Source: Rhizobium mayense
GTDB lineage: Bacteria > Pseudomonadota > Alphaproteobacteria > Rhizobiales > Rhizobiaceae
DNA: 64,000 nt
NCBI RefSeq assembly: GCF_030272705.1
Contig: NZ_JARFYM010000010.1
Span: forward strand, 124,001 to 188,000
Direction: 5' to 3'
The notes under the pieces were generated by a model. The model was not told where the DNA came from. It made no database searches and worked only from the letters and a program-made list of their open reading frames with translations. Both the position numbers and the translations under genes were made by a program. Within the stretch, counting starts at the first letter, position 1. Each line of letters opens with the position of its first letter. Below, in pieces: positions 52,547 through 61,106 of this stretch.

Positions 52547-52666
52547 ATGACAAACAGGTTTCTTTTACATGCCGCTCTAATCGCAGCATTAGTCACCGCC
52601 GGCTTATTGGTTGCTCAACCAAATAGTGCCATTGCTCAGTGCAACCCACAGATAAGTAGATGCTGA
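52547..52666 (+). CDS. Small exported peptide, 39 aa
   Basis: Too short for ordinary gene finding, but it has a near-perfect ribosome site (gggaggag, 4 bases before the ATG). The product starts MTNRFLLHAALIAALVTAGL, has an AIA-Q cleavage-like site near residue 30, and ends QCNPQISRC with two cysteines. After cleavage only about nine residues remain (two Cys, one Pro), or the whole is a membrane-bound microprotein. Its TGA (52664-52666) overlaps the ATGs of the membrane protein gene (52660 and 52666), so they are translationally coupled. No family is known to me. Confidence 0.6.
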   Translation: MTNRFLLHAALIAALVTAGLLVAQPNSAIAQCNPQISRC

Positions 52667-54501
52667 TGTGGGCCGAACTTGCACAAATCTATAGCAACCT
52701 CGTGCAATTGGCGAGGAATGGCGATAATTTTGTCATATCGTTCGTGGTCGGCGTAGTTATTATTGCGTTCCATGCGCGAAATAGGTTGCAAATGACTGCA
52801 CCTCGCGCCGAGGAGTTTGATTTTGTCAGACTTTTAACTTTGCCGGCAATTGTCGGTAAAGATCTCTTCCGAAGATCATACTTAATTTACACCATACTCC
52901 TTGTAATCTTATTTTTGTTTCTTTGTCTTTCAAAACCTTTCGTACCCAATTTTATCGGAAACATCCCAGAGTATCAGGGCGGGGCATGGCCGCTGGGCTG
53001 TGCACTTTTGGTGGTTGGCCTTCTTCCATCCGTGAAAGGAGTTGACCAAATTGAGGAGATGTTGCGGCGGTTTGCTCTGAGCGCTTCAAACATCCCAGAT
53101 GAGTTCTTTCGCCGGGCAAAGAGCTTATCTCAAAGTGAGCTGAAGGGTTTTTTGGAGAGAGAGCAAAAATATCAGCCGGAACTAAGCAAATACTGGAAAG
53201 TCTATAACCTCGTGACGGCTACGGGGGCGATGCATGAAGATGCCCACAATGCTGCTCGACGTACAGTCGGGAACGAGCTTTTCGGACGATGGACGATTGA
53301 TGGCGGATCGATATGGTCTCCCGGAGAATATGAGAAGCTCAAAGATGTCTTCGATGTATTGCGTCCAAAAGTAAAAGGCTTAAAGCGGGAGGTTGACGAA
53401 CTGATCGGCGTGACCTCTTCGTCCAAAACTATTATTTACCTTTTGACAAAGGGCGGCATCCGCTCTTCGCAACCAGTTACTCGCGAACAAGCACAAAGGC
53501 TGCTCGAGCTGTCGGCAGAAGTAAGCGTGGAAGGCGCCAATGGCGAACTCACGGCAACCGACCTTGAGGGGTATCTCACTCTTGGAGACCGCTGGCGTGA
53601 AAAAAGTGACGAGCTATCAATATCAAATAGACGACTTTGTGCGTTGTTCGCCATCCTTGCGCTGAACGACCGAGCTATGGTGAAGGAATATCTTCGATCG
53701 TCGTCCGAAGATAGAGATTCGATTCTTCGAGAGATGTTTGCCTTAGTCAACAAGGTGCGACAATACACTGTCCACCCGGTTTACAATGCTACTCTAGTTG
53801 CTGGCGCGGGAGCATTCGTCGTCAGCTTTGTGATCTTTTTCTTGTTCAGGATCACGGCTGACTACATATCCCCTCCCGATCCCGCACGTCTGAAAGCTTT
53901 TGAATACGCTTTGTACACAACCGTCGCAATAATGGCATGCTTTACAGCAGCCGGGCTCGCCGCTCTTTTCATTAGGGCATCACGTGTTGAGCAAGGCAAA
54001 TGGATCTTTTTTGATAGCTTTCTACGATTTCCAATGCTGCAGTATCGAGGTATCGTTGTAGCGGCGACCGTATGCGCCTTTGTTCCATTCGTGATCTCGA
54101 CCATGGCATACGCGTTCCGAGCGGGGGATATCCACGGGTTTGCGGATCTGACACGATACGGTTCAGCAAGCTTTATTATCTTTTGTATTGCTTGGTGCCT
54201 GATTCCAATGACTTTCGCCGTTGGTCTCTGCGTAGTCACCGACGTAATCGATCGACAACATAATTCTCGTTTCACTTTTGTGTCGATTGCGAGTGCCCTG
54301 CTTGTTCTTGCAACAGCAGCCATAGTTCACCAGACCTATGCATCCATGAACGAAAGTTATCGAGCAATATTTTGGAACGGTTTGGTTTCAACTGGGTCGT
54401 TTGCATCAACTGGACTTCTGATTTTTGGCTATGGTTTGTCCGAAGCTTTACATCAGAATAGCAGCGATAAGCCGTCTGAAACTAGCTTCGCATCATCCTA
54501 A
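52660..54501 (+). CDS. Large multi-pass membrane protein of unknown function, 613 aa
   Basis: Predicted by eye: three helices near the N-terminus (about residues 24-40, 74-96, 108-125), then a soluble domain of about 250 residues (126-378, charged and helical, including a WRE-type and GVTSSSKTIIYLLTKGGIRS segment), then about six more helices (381-590). A helix near residue 380 reads GAGAFVVSFVIFFLF. The C-terminal tail is Ser-rich. The codon use is AT-richer (many TTA, AAA, ATT) than in the neighbouring genes, suggesting transfer. I recognise no family: it is not an ABC, sensor kinase or known channel. Start could be 52660 or 52666. Coupled to the exported peptide. Confidence 0.75.
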   Translation: MLMWAELAQIYSNLVQLARNGDNFVISFVVGVVIIAFHARNRLQMTAPRAEEFDFVRLLTLPAIVGKDLFRRSYLIYTILLVILFLFLCLSKPFVPNFIGNIPEYQGGAWPLGCALLVVGLLPSVKGVDQIEEMLRRFALSASNIPDEFFRRAKSLSQSELKGFLEREQKYQPELSKYWKVYNLVTATGAMHEDAHNAARRTVGNELFGRWTIDGGSIWSPGEYEKLKDVFDVLRPKVKGLKREVDELIGVTSSSKTIIYLLTKGGIRSSQPVTREQAQRLLELSAEVSVEGANGELTATDLEGYLTLGDRWREKSDELSISNRRLCALFAILALNDRAMVKEYLRSSSEDRDSILREMFALVNKVRQYTVHPVYNATLVAGAGAFVVSFVIFFLFRITADYISPPDPARLKAFEYALYTTVAIMACFTAAGLAALFIRASRVEQGKWIFFDSFLRFPMLQYRGIVVAATVCAFVPFVISTMAYAFRAGDIHGFADLTRYGSASFIIFCIAWCLIPMTFAVGLCVVTDVIDRQHNSRFTFVSIASALLVLATAAIVHQTYASMNESYRAIFWNGLVSTGSFASTGLLIFGYGLSEALHQNSSDKPSETSFASS

Positions 54502-54688
54502 ACCGTTCACGAGGCCCACAAGGGGCTGGAGGCCGGTGCCGCAGTACGCGGGATCGCCATGCGTGAGACATGCCAGGGATGGCGAGCTTGCCCTGCGCTC
54601 ATTCTTCCAGCCAAATTATGCCCCACATCCGGCCTTCGAGTCCGGAGGACGATGGGCTATAAGGGCGAAATTTGGAGCGGGGAGCAGC

Positions 54689-55495
54689 ATGGAATTTCAG
54701 GACGACAATCTCGAAAAATTTGCCGCGAATGGCGCGGCGCCGCTGCCGGAAACAGATGTCAACGGTTATGTCGAGTATGACGGCGCCCGTATCTGGTATG
54801 CCGCCTATGGCTCCGGCATGCCTGTAATCCTGTTGCATGGCGGTCTCGGGAACAGCGGCAATTGGGGATATCAGGTTCCGGCCTTGATCGATGCCGGCTA
54901 CATGGCTGTCGTCGTCGATAGCCGTGGCCATGGACGCAGCACGCGCGATTCGCGGCCTTACAAATATGAGCTGATGGCATCGGACGTGTTGGCCGTAATG
55001 GACAGGCTGCTTATTGAGAAAGCTGCCGTCGTGGGGTGGAGCGACGGGGCATGCACGGGTTTGATCCTGGCCAGGACGAATCCCGAGCGCATAGCGGGCG
55101 TTTTCTATTTCGCCTGCAACATGGACCCCAGCGGCGCCAAGGAATTCGCGCCCACGCCGATCATCGATCGCTGCTTTTCCCGGCATGTAAAGGACTACGC
55201 CGCCCTGTCGGCGACCCCGGATCAGTTTGATGCCTTCGTTCAGGCGGTCGGCCTGATGCAGCGGACGGAGCCGAACTATTCCACCGCCGATCTCGCCGAG
55301 ATCAAGGAGCCGGTCGCGATCGTGCACAGCGAGCACGACGAGTTCATCAAACGCGATCATGCGGACCATCTCGCCCGCAGCATCCCCGGCGCTGAACTTG
55401 TTCTGCTATCCGGCGTCAGCCATTTCGCGCCCCTGCAGCGGCCGGTGCAATTTAACGATGCGATGCTGACTTTCCTTCGCGGGATTACGGTGTAG
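54689..55495 (+). CDS. Alpha/beta hydrolase
   Basis: A 268-aa protein of the alpha/beta-hydrolase fold with HGG in LHGGLGNSGNWGYQVPALID, the nucleophile elbow GWSDGACTGL (Ser), the acid in HSEHDEFIKRDHAD and the His in LSGVSHFAPLQRP. The pattern resembles 3-oxoadipate enol-lactonase and related esterases. The ATG at 54689 has ggag 8 bases ahead. An upstream stretch in the same frame to 54425 lies inside the previous gene and is not coding. Confidence 0.9.
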   Translation: MEFQDDNLEKFAANGAAPLPETDVNGYVEYDGARIWYAAYGSGMPVILLHGGLGNSGNWGYQVPALIDAGYMAVVVDSRGHGRSTRDSRPYKYELMASDVLAVMDRLLIEKAAVVGWSDGACTGLILARTNPERIAGVFYFACNMDPSGAKEFAPTPIIDRCFSRHVKDYAALSATPDQFDAFVQAVGLMQRTEPNYSTADLAEIKEPVAIVHSEHDEFIKRDHADHLARSIPGAELVLLSGVSHFAPLQRPVQFNDAMLTFLRGITV

Positions 55496-55729
55496 CGTCG
55501 CGAAGCCACGGGATGGTCGGCCTGAGCTACGAGAAACCCGAACTTCGTTGCTCTGGCACGCACAACGCGGAAATCCTCATCATCCATATGCCGGTTGCGC
55601 GGGATTTGGTTGCGCGCGTCCGATTGTTGGAATAAATGACGGACATCATATTATCACTCCCGAGACCGAACCGCCGCTGACCGGCCCTTCCGCCCAGGGA
55701 GCAAAATTCGCTCCCGGCAGGAGATTTTC

Positions 55730-56851
55730 ATGACAGCTACTTTATTTTCGCCACTGGCCGTCGGTCCTTACGAGCTGGCACATCGCGTCGTCATGGCGCC
55801 GTTGACGCGCATGCGGGCAAGCCAGCCGGGCAACGTGCCTTCCGCGATGAACGTCGAATATTATGCGCAGCGCGCGTCGCGGGGTGGGCTGATTATTTCC
55901 GAGGGCGCGCAGATTTCGCCGGCCGGACAGGGCATGCCGGCAACACCGGGCATCCATACGCCGGAGCAGATCGCCGGCTGGAAAGCGGTCACCGACGCGG
56001 TTCACGCCAAGCGGGGCCGGATCTTCCTCCAGCTCTGGCATGTCGGTCGCATTTCCCATTCCTCCCATCAGCCTGGCGGCGTCCCACCTTTTGCCCCCTC
56101 GGCGATAGCGGCTGCCGGAAATGCTTTTACGGCGTCGTTCGAGCGCGTGCCCTTCGAGACGCCGCAGGCGATCGATACCGATCTGATGCCCCTGCTGATC
56201 GAAGTCTACGGACAGGCTGCGGCCAATGCGAAGGAGGCCGGTTTCGACGGCGTCGAAATCCACGGCGCCAACGGCTATCTGATCGAACAATTCCTGCAGG
56301 CCCGTTCGAACCGGCGCACCGACCAATATGGCGGATCGATCGAGAACCGGGCGCGCCTGTTGCTCGAAGTGGTCGAAGCGGTGTCTGCCGTGTGGGGTTC
56401 GAACCGAGTCGGCGTCCGCCTGTCTCCCTTCGGTATTGCCAACGACAGCGGCGAGGACGATCCGTTGCGCCTCTACGGCCACGTCGTCCGCGAGCTCGAC
56501 CGGCTGCATCTTGCCTATCTGCACCTGATCGAGCCGCGCGCCAGCGGCGCGGGCCAGGCGGAGGTCGATCACAAGAACGTGCCGTCGGCGGTCGAACTCT
56601 TCCGCCCCGCCTGGTCGGGAACCTTGATCGCCGCTGGCAATTTCAGGCCCCAAACCGCCGAGGCCGCCCTCGCCGCCGGCCATGCCGATGCCATCGCGTT
56701 CGGGCGCCTGTTCATCGCCAATCCCGACCTGCCGGAACGCATTCGCCGCGGCGCAAGCCTCAATCCCTATCATCGCCCGACCTTTTACGGCGGCGGTACA
56801 GAGGGCTATACCGATTACCCGACATTGAATGCCAGGGAGGCAGCGGAATGA
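55730..56851 (+). CDS. Old Yellow Enzyme family alkene reductase (second copy)
   Basis: A 373-aa FMN oxidoreductase: AHRVVMAPLTRMRASQPGNV, LQLWHVGRISHSS, the His/Asn pair and Tyr in HGANGYLIEQFLQ, RRTDQYGGSIENRARL, and FGRLFIANPDLPER. The same family as the gene at 45691 but clearly divergent in sequence, so the two are paralogues rather than a recent duplication. Its stop overlaps the SDR start (ATGA). Confidence 0.94.
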   Translation: MTATLFSPLAVGPYELAHRVVMAPLTRMRASQPGNVPSAMNVEYYAQRASRGGLIISEGAQISPAGQGMPATPGIHTPEQIAGWKAVTDAVHAKRGRIFLQLWHVGRISHSSHQPGGVPPFAPSAIAAAGNAFTASFERVPFETPQAIDTDLMPLLIEVYGQAAANAKEAGFDGVEIHGANGYLIEQFLQARSNRRTDQYGGSIENRARLLLEVVEAVSAVWGSNRVGVRLSPFGIANDSGEDDPLRLYGHVVRELDRLHLAYLHLIEPRASGAGQAEVDHKNVPSAVELFRPAWSGTLIAAGNFRPQTAEAALAAGHADAIAFGRLFIANPDLPERIRRGASLNPYHRPTFYGGGTEGYTDYPTLNAREAAE

Positions 56852-57576
56852 GCATGCCAAGCGCCATCATCGTTGGAGTGGGAGCAGAACAAGGTCTCGG
56901 CGCGGCGCTCTGCCGGCTGCTGGCCGACAAGGGCTACCACGTCTTCATCGCCAGCCGGACGCTGGAAAAGGTCACCAAGATCGCCGACGCCATCAACGCC
57001 TCCGGCGGCAGTGGCGAAGCCATTGAAACAGACGCAACCGACGAGGCCGCGGTGAAGCGGCTCTTCGAGCACGCCTTTGCGCCGCGGGACGAGATCGACC
57101 CGCCCGACTTCATCGTCTTCAACGCCGGCATCAACCGTCACGTCGGCTTTCGAGACGTCACCGCCGCCGAATTCGAGGAATTCTGGCGCATCTGCTGCTT
57201 CGGCGGCTTCCTTGTCGGGCGGGAGGCGGCCAAGCATCTCGTGCCCCTCGGGCGTGGCACGGTGATCTTTACCGGCGCTTCGGCGAGCCTGCGCGGCAAG
57301 GCTGGATTTGCGCAGTTCGCCGCCGCCAAGGCAGGCCTAAGAATGGTTAGCCAGAGCATGGCGCGGGAATTCGGGCCGCTCGGCCTGCATGTCGCCCACA
57401 CCATCATCGATGGCGGCATCGACGGCGAAAGATTGCGGTCGAGGCGGCCGGACGTGCCGGCCGACGGCCTGCTCAATATCGATGCTATCGCCGAGACCTA
57501 CTGGCATATCCACCGCCAGCATCCCTCCGCCTGGACCCAGGAGATCGATCTGCGTCCCTACAAGGAAACCTTCTGA
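56848..57576 (+). CDS. SDR-fold protein with altered active site
   Basis: A 242-aa short-chain dehydrogenase-like protein. The cofactor loop is VGVGAEQGLGAALCRLLADK and a Ser is present in FTGASASLRG, but the place of the catalytic Tyr-x3-Lys is Phe-x3-Lys (FAQFAAAKAGL). The C-terminus ends in PSAWTQEIDLRPY. It may bind NAD(P)H with little or no classic SDR catalysis. The ATG overlaps the OYE stop, so the two proteins are made together. Confidence 0.88.
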   Translation: MSMPSAIIVGVGAEQGLGAALCRLLADKGYHVFIASRTLEKVTKIADAINASGGSGEAIETDATDEAAVKRLFEHAFAPRDEIDPPDFIVFNAGINRHVGFRDVTAAEFEEFWRICCFGGFLVGREAAKHLVPLGRGTVIFTGASASLRGKAGFAQFAAAKAGLRMVSQSMAREFGPLGLHVAHTIIDGGIDGERLRSRRPDVPADGLLNIDAIAETYWHIHRQHPSAWTQEIDLRPYKETF

Positions 57577-57612
57577 GACCGGCGCTTCCCGGCGCCGACC
57601 CCAGAAAAATCC

Positions 57613-58641
57613 TTAGCCGGCGGGAAAAGGATTGCGTTCGGTGAAGCCGCGCTGATGCCAATAGGGATAGGCGGGCGTCTGAGCGCTGGCGGCGTCGAGG
57701 CGGGCGACCTGTTCCGCGGTCAGGTTCCAGCCGATGGCGCCGAGATTGTCGCGCAGCTGACCTTCGTCGCGGGCACCCACGATGACGCTCGACACCGTCG
57801 GCCGCTGCAGCAGCCAGTTCAATGCCACCTGCGGAATGGTCTTGCCGGTTTCCTTGGCAATCTCGTCAAGCGCATCAACCACGGTGTAGAGATATTCATC
57901 ATCGACCTGCGGACCGAGGTCCCCCGTCTTGTGCAGGCGGCTAACTTCCGGCAACGGCTGGCCTCGGCGGATCTTGCCGGTCAGACGGCCCCAGCCAAGC
58001 GGGCTCCAGACGACGGTGCCGACCCTCTGATCGACGGCAAGCGGCATCAGCTCCCATTCGTAATCGCGGCCGACAAGCGAATAATAGGCTTGATGCGCCA
58101 CGTAACGCGGCAGATTGTGGCGATCGGCCGCAGCCAGCGACTTCATCAAATGCCATCCGGAGAAATTCGAGCAGCCGACATAACGGATCTTGCCGGCTCG
58201 CACGAGATCGTCGAGCGACGACAGCGTTTCTTCGACCGGTGTCATGGCGTCGAAGGCATGCAGCTGGAAGAGATCGATATAGTCGGTCTGCAGCCGCTTC
58301 AATGAAGCTTCCACCGACTTTATCAAGTGGAAGCGCGAGGAGCCGACATCGTTCGGCCCATCGCCGAAGCGGAAGGTCGCTTTGGTGGAAATCAGCACCT
58401 TGTCGCGACGGCCCTTGATGGCCTCGCCTAATACCTGCTCTGCAACGCCGCCGGAATAGACGTCGGCGCTGTCGAAGAAGTTGAGACCGGCATCGAGGCA
58501 TATGTCGATCAGGCGGCTTGCCTCACTGACGTCAGTAGCGCCCCAGGCGCCGAAAAACTCGCCTTTGCCGCCAAAGGTGCCGGTACCGAAGCTGAGGATC
58601 GGCACGCGAAAACCCGATCCGCCGAGATAGCGATAGTCCAT
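57613..58641 (-). CDS. Aldo/keto reductase
   Basis: A 342-aa TIM-barrel reductase. Catalytic residues are in NFFDSADVYSGG (Asp, Tyr), VLISTKATF (Lys) and LFQLHAFDAM (His). The C-terminal NADPH site is near VSSVIVGARDEGQLRDNLGA. The gene converges on the OYE-SDR pair, with 36 bases between the stops. The start is the ATG at 58641; an upstream TTG at 58656 has a weaker site. Confidence 0.94.
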   Translation of the reverse strand: MDYRYLGGSGFRVPILSFGTGTFGGKGEFFGAWGATDVSEASRLIDICLDAGLNFFDSADVYSGGVAEQVLGEAIKGRRDKVLISTKATFRFGDGPNDVGSSRFHLIKSVEASLKRLQTDYIDLFQLHAFDAMTPVEETLSSLDDLVRAGKIRYVGCSNFSGWHLMKSLAAADRHNLPRYVAHQAYYSLVGRDYEWELMPLAVDQRVGTVVWSPLGWGRLTGKIRRGQPLPEVSRLHKTGDLGPQVDDEYLYTVVDALDEIAKETGKTIPQVALNWLLQRPTVSSVIVGARDEGQLRDNLGAIGWNLTAEQVARLDAASAQTPAYPYWHQRGFTERNPFPAG

Positions 58642-58739
58642 AACATAACCCTCCAAATGAGATGGATGTATCAGAAAATTGCGCGCGGAACGAACCGCAC
58701 TAGGCGGGGCCGCACTCGTACCTGCATGATGTGTGGCCG

Positions 58740-60905
58740 CTACCCCGTTTGTTCAACACCTTCGACGCTTGCCACCCGCATCTCGACCACCTGGCGGGCT
58801 GCCGCGGCGGCGGCGTCCTTGTCGCTTGCGACCTGCACCGTCGGGACAGCAAAATGGATGTCGTTTTCATCGAAAGCCTGCTTGATCATTGCCAAGGCGT
58901 TGCGCCGGATGACGGAGAGTTCGCCGGGCTTGGTGGTGATCGCCAGCCTGATTTCGATCGCAAAATCGCTGAACTGCTCGACACCCTTCATCTTCAGCGT
59001 CTGGATGATGTTGGGCGCCAATTCCGGATCGTCGAGCAGTCGTTGGCCGATCTCCTTGATGATCCGCTTGGTCTTCACCAGGTCGGTGTCGTAGGTGACC
59101 TTCAAGATGATCTTGTCGATCGCCCAGTCGCGGTTCATGTTGTTGACCGCGCCGAGCGAGCCGAAGGGCACGGTTGCAAGCGGACCGCGCTGATGGCGCA
59201 GTTTCACCGAGCGCAGGCTGAAGGATTCCACCACGCCCTTGTGGTTGCCGCTTTCGATATATTCGCCGATGCGGAAAGCATCGTCCCAGAGATAGAAGAT
59301 GCCGCTCATGACATCCTTGACGATGGTCTGCGCGCCGAAACCAACGGCGACGCCAACCACGCCGGCACCGGCGATCAGCGGCCCGATCTGGATGCCGAGA
59401 CCCGACAGCACCATCATGACGGCGATGAGGCCGATGACGACGGCAAGGATATTGCGGAAGATCGGCAGCAAGGTGTGCAGCCGGGCACGCTGGGACTTCA
59501 ACTCCTCGCTGTCACTGTCAAGCGGCATCGACGCCGAGAGTTTGGCATTGATGTAGGTCTTCGAAAGATGCCAGAGCAGATCGGCGGCCAGCAGAATGAC
59601 GATACCCTCGAGAATGCCGCGAGCGACGCGGTCGATCATGGATTCGGGCGGCCTCATCATCATTGCCGCCTCGACGCCAAGCATCCGGCCGAGCCAGAGG
59701 GCAGCCAGCGCGATGATGATCGCACGTACGCCGCGATCCAGAAGCACCCTGGCGACGTTGCCAGCGCCGAGAGCGCCACCGGCCGCATCATGCAGCACCT
59801 CCACCGCCCGGGACGATATCGAGAGAGCGCGCGGCAGAAGAACGGCAAAAATGCCGAGCCAGAGCAGACCGTTCAAGCCAATCACCCACAGACACCAAAG
59901 CGCGGCGAAATAGATCGTCAGCAGCCAGGAGACGACCTTTCTGCCATGCGCGCCGGGTTGGACAGGGCGTGACCAGACAGCCTCCACGGCGATCAGGAAT
60001 AGGCCGATGCCGAGCGTATAGCCGATGAGATCGCTGGCGCCATCTGAAAAGCCAAGCGGTATCATGGCTTGCGTCACTGCCCAGCCGCAGGCGAAGTAAA
60101 TGACGAGCAGGGTGCCGCGCTGATACCAATATTTCGCCACAAGCCGCCGCTCGGCAATGCGGGCAGCGCCGCCGTCCTCATCGAGAATGTCGTTCGCCCG
60201 ACGCATTGCGGTCAGCTCCAACAGCAATCTGCCGAGCGAGATCGCCAATCGTATGGAGACGAGCGCGATGACGCAGGCGATCGCAAAACTCTCGATGATC
60301 GGCGGCCAATCGAAGACAAGAAGCGGAATCAGCGTCGCCACGCCATGAACGATGGCGGGCACGACGCCACCCATGAACTCGAACCGAGCAGCCTGAAGTT
60401 CCGTCTCGACGCCGGCCGCCCTCTCGGTATGCTGCATGTGTTTGATATTGATCAGGCGCGCGACCACCAATTCAGCCAGGAGGCCAAAGAAAAACAGCAC
60501 CAGCGCCTGGATGCCGATGCGGAGCCGGCCTGCCGCCGCACCTTCTTGTCCAAGTTTCTGAGAAGCCGTCATCACCTCGGACGGCAAGGTCATCGCGGCG
60601 CCCGAGACTGTCTCCAAATGCCGTCGGGTGTGGCCAAGCGTGTCCGACAACTCCGACATCTCGCCGCCGCTCGTGCCGGGACTGCCTGCGGAAACGGGCG
60701 GAGTATTCACCTGCGACTGAAGCCATTGCTTGACGTCAGGCTCGTTCATCAGCCGAATGAGTTCCCGGACCTTTTCCGGCGGTGGCGCAGCAACGGCCGA
60801 TGGTGGCGCAGCACTTTGCGCGAGAGCCGCAGTCGGTACGGCAAATGCAAAAAGACATAGAAGCAGCGCCTGGATCGACCGCCTGCCACCCTTAACGACA
60901 CCCAT
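58740..60905 (-). CDS. MscS family mechanosensitive ion channel, large type
   Basis: A 721-aa protein: a signal peptide (ALLLCLFAFAVPTAALAQ), a periplasmic region, about ten or eleven helices, and an MscS core near residues 500-600 (GLGIQIGPLIAGAGVVGVAV, GFGAQTIVKDVMSGIFYL, DDAFRIGEYIES). The C-terminal beta/alpha part has the NNMNRDW step and an acidic tail. This is the YbiO/MscM-like long form. It probably opens on sudden osmotic downshift. Confidence 0.93.
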   Translation of the reverse strand: MGVVKGGRRSIQALLLCLFAFAVPTAALAQSAAPPSAVAAPPPEKVRELIRLMNEPDVKQWLQSQVNTPPVSAGSPGTSGGEMSELSDTLGHTRRHLETVSGAAMTLPSEVMTASQKLGQEGAAAGRLRIGIQALVLFFFGLLAELVVARLINIKHMQHTERAAGVETELQAARFEFMGGVVPAIVHGVATLIPLLVFDWPPIIESFAIACVIALVSIRLAISLGRLLLELTAMRRANDILDEDGGAARIAERRLVAKYWYQRGTLLVIYFACGWAVTQAMIPLGFSDGASDLIGYTLGIGLFLIAVEAVWSRPVQPGAHGRKVVSWLLTIYFAALWCLWVIGLNGLLWLGIFAVLLPRALSISSRAVEVLHDAAGGALGAGNVARVLLDRGVRAIIIALAALWLGRMLGVEAAMMMRPPESMIDRVARGILEGIVILLAADLLWHLSKTYINAKLSASMPLDSDSEELKSQRARLHTLLPIFRNILAVVIGLIAVMMVLSGLGIQIGPLIAGAGVVGVAVGFGAQTIVKDVMSGIFYLWDDAFRIGEYIESGNHKGVVESFSLRSVKLRHQRGPLATVPFGSLGAVNNMNRDWAIDKIILKVTYDTDLVKTKRIIKEIGQRLLDDPELAPNIIQTLKMKGVEQFSDFAIEIRLAITTKPGELSVIRRNALAMIKQAFDENDIHFAVPTVQVASDKDAAAAAARQVVEMRVASVEGVEQTG

Positions 60906-60931
60906 ATGTCCTGCCCTTCTCGAAATCGGCC

Positions 60932-60977
60932 GATCAGCCCGCTTTTGCAGACTAGCCCATCAGTCCGCCTTTGCAGA
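60932..60977. repeat. Two-unit direct repeat, 20-bp units
   Basis: Units gatcagcccgcttttgcaga (60932-60951) and catcagtccgcctttgcaga (60958-60977) match at 17 of 20 positions, starting 26 bases apart. They are upstream of the channel gene (its ATG is at 60905) and may be operator sites or a tandem duplication. No regulator in the neighbourhood is indicated. Confidence 0.4.
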
Positions 60978-61106
60978 TTATACGTCTGTTTAGTGGGAAC
61001 AAGCAGGTACTTCTGCAACTAGCTCGTCAGCCGGCATCGGCATTGCGCGCAAGCCGGCGCCACGTTAGGCTCCGTAGAATACCGCTTGGTGCTTGGGGAC
61101 GTTTGG

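Noticed and set aside
54502..54688. Coding continuation upstream of the alpha/beta hydrolase
   Set aside because: The frame has no homologous look and a ribosome site marks the ATG at 54689; a remnant of some other gene cannot be identified.
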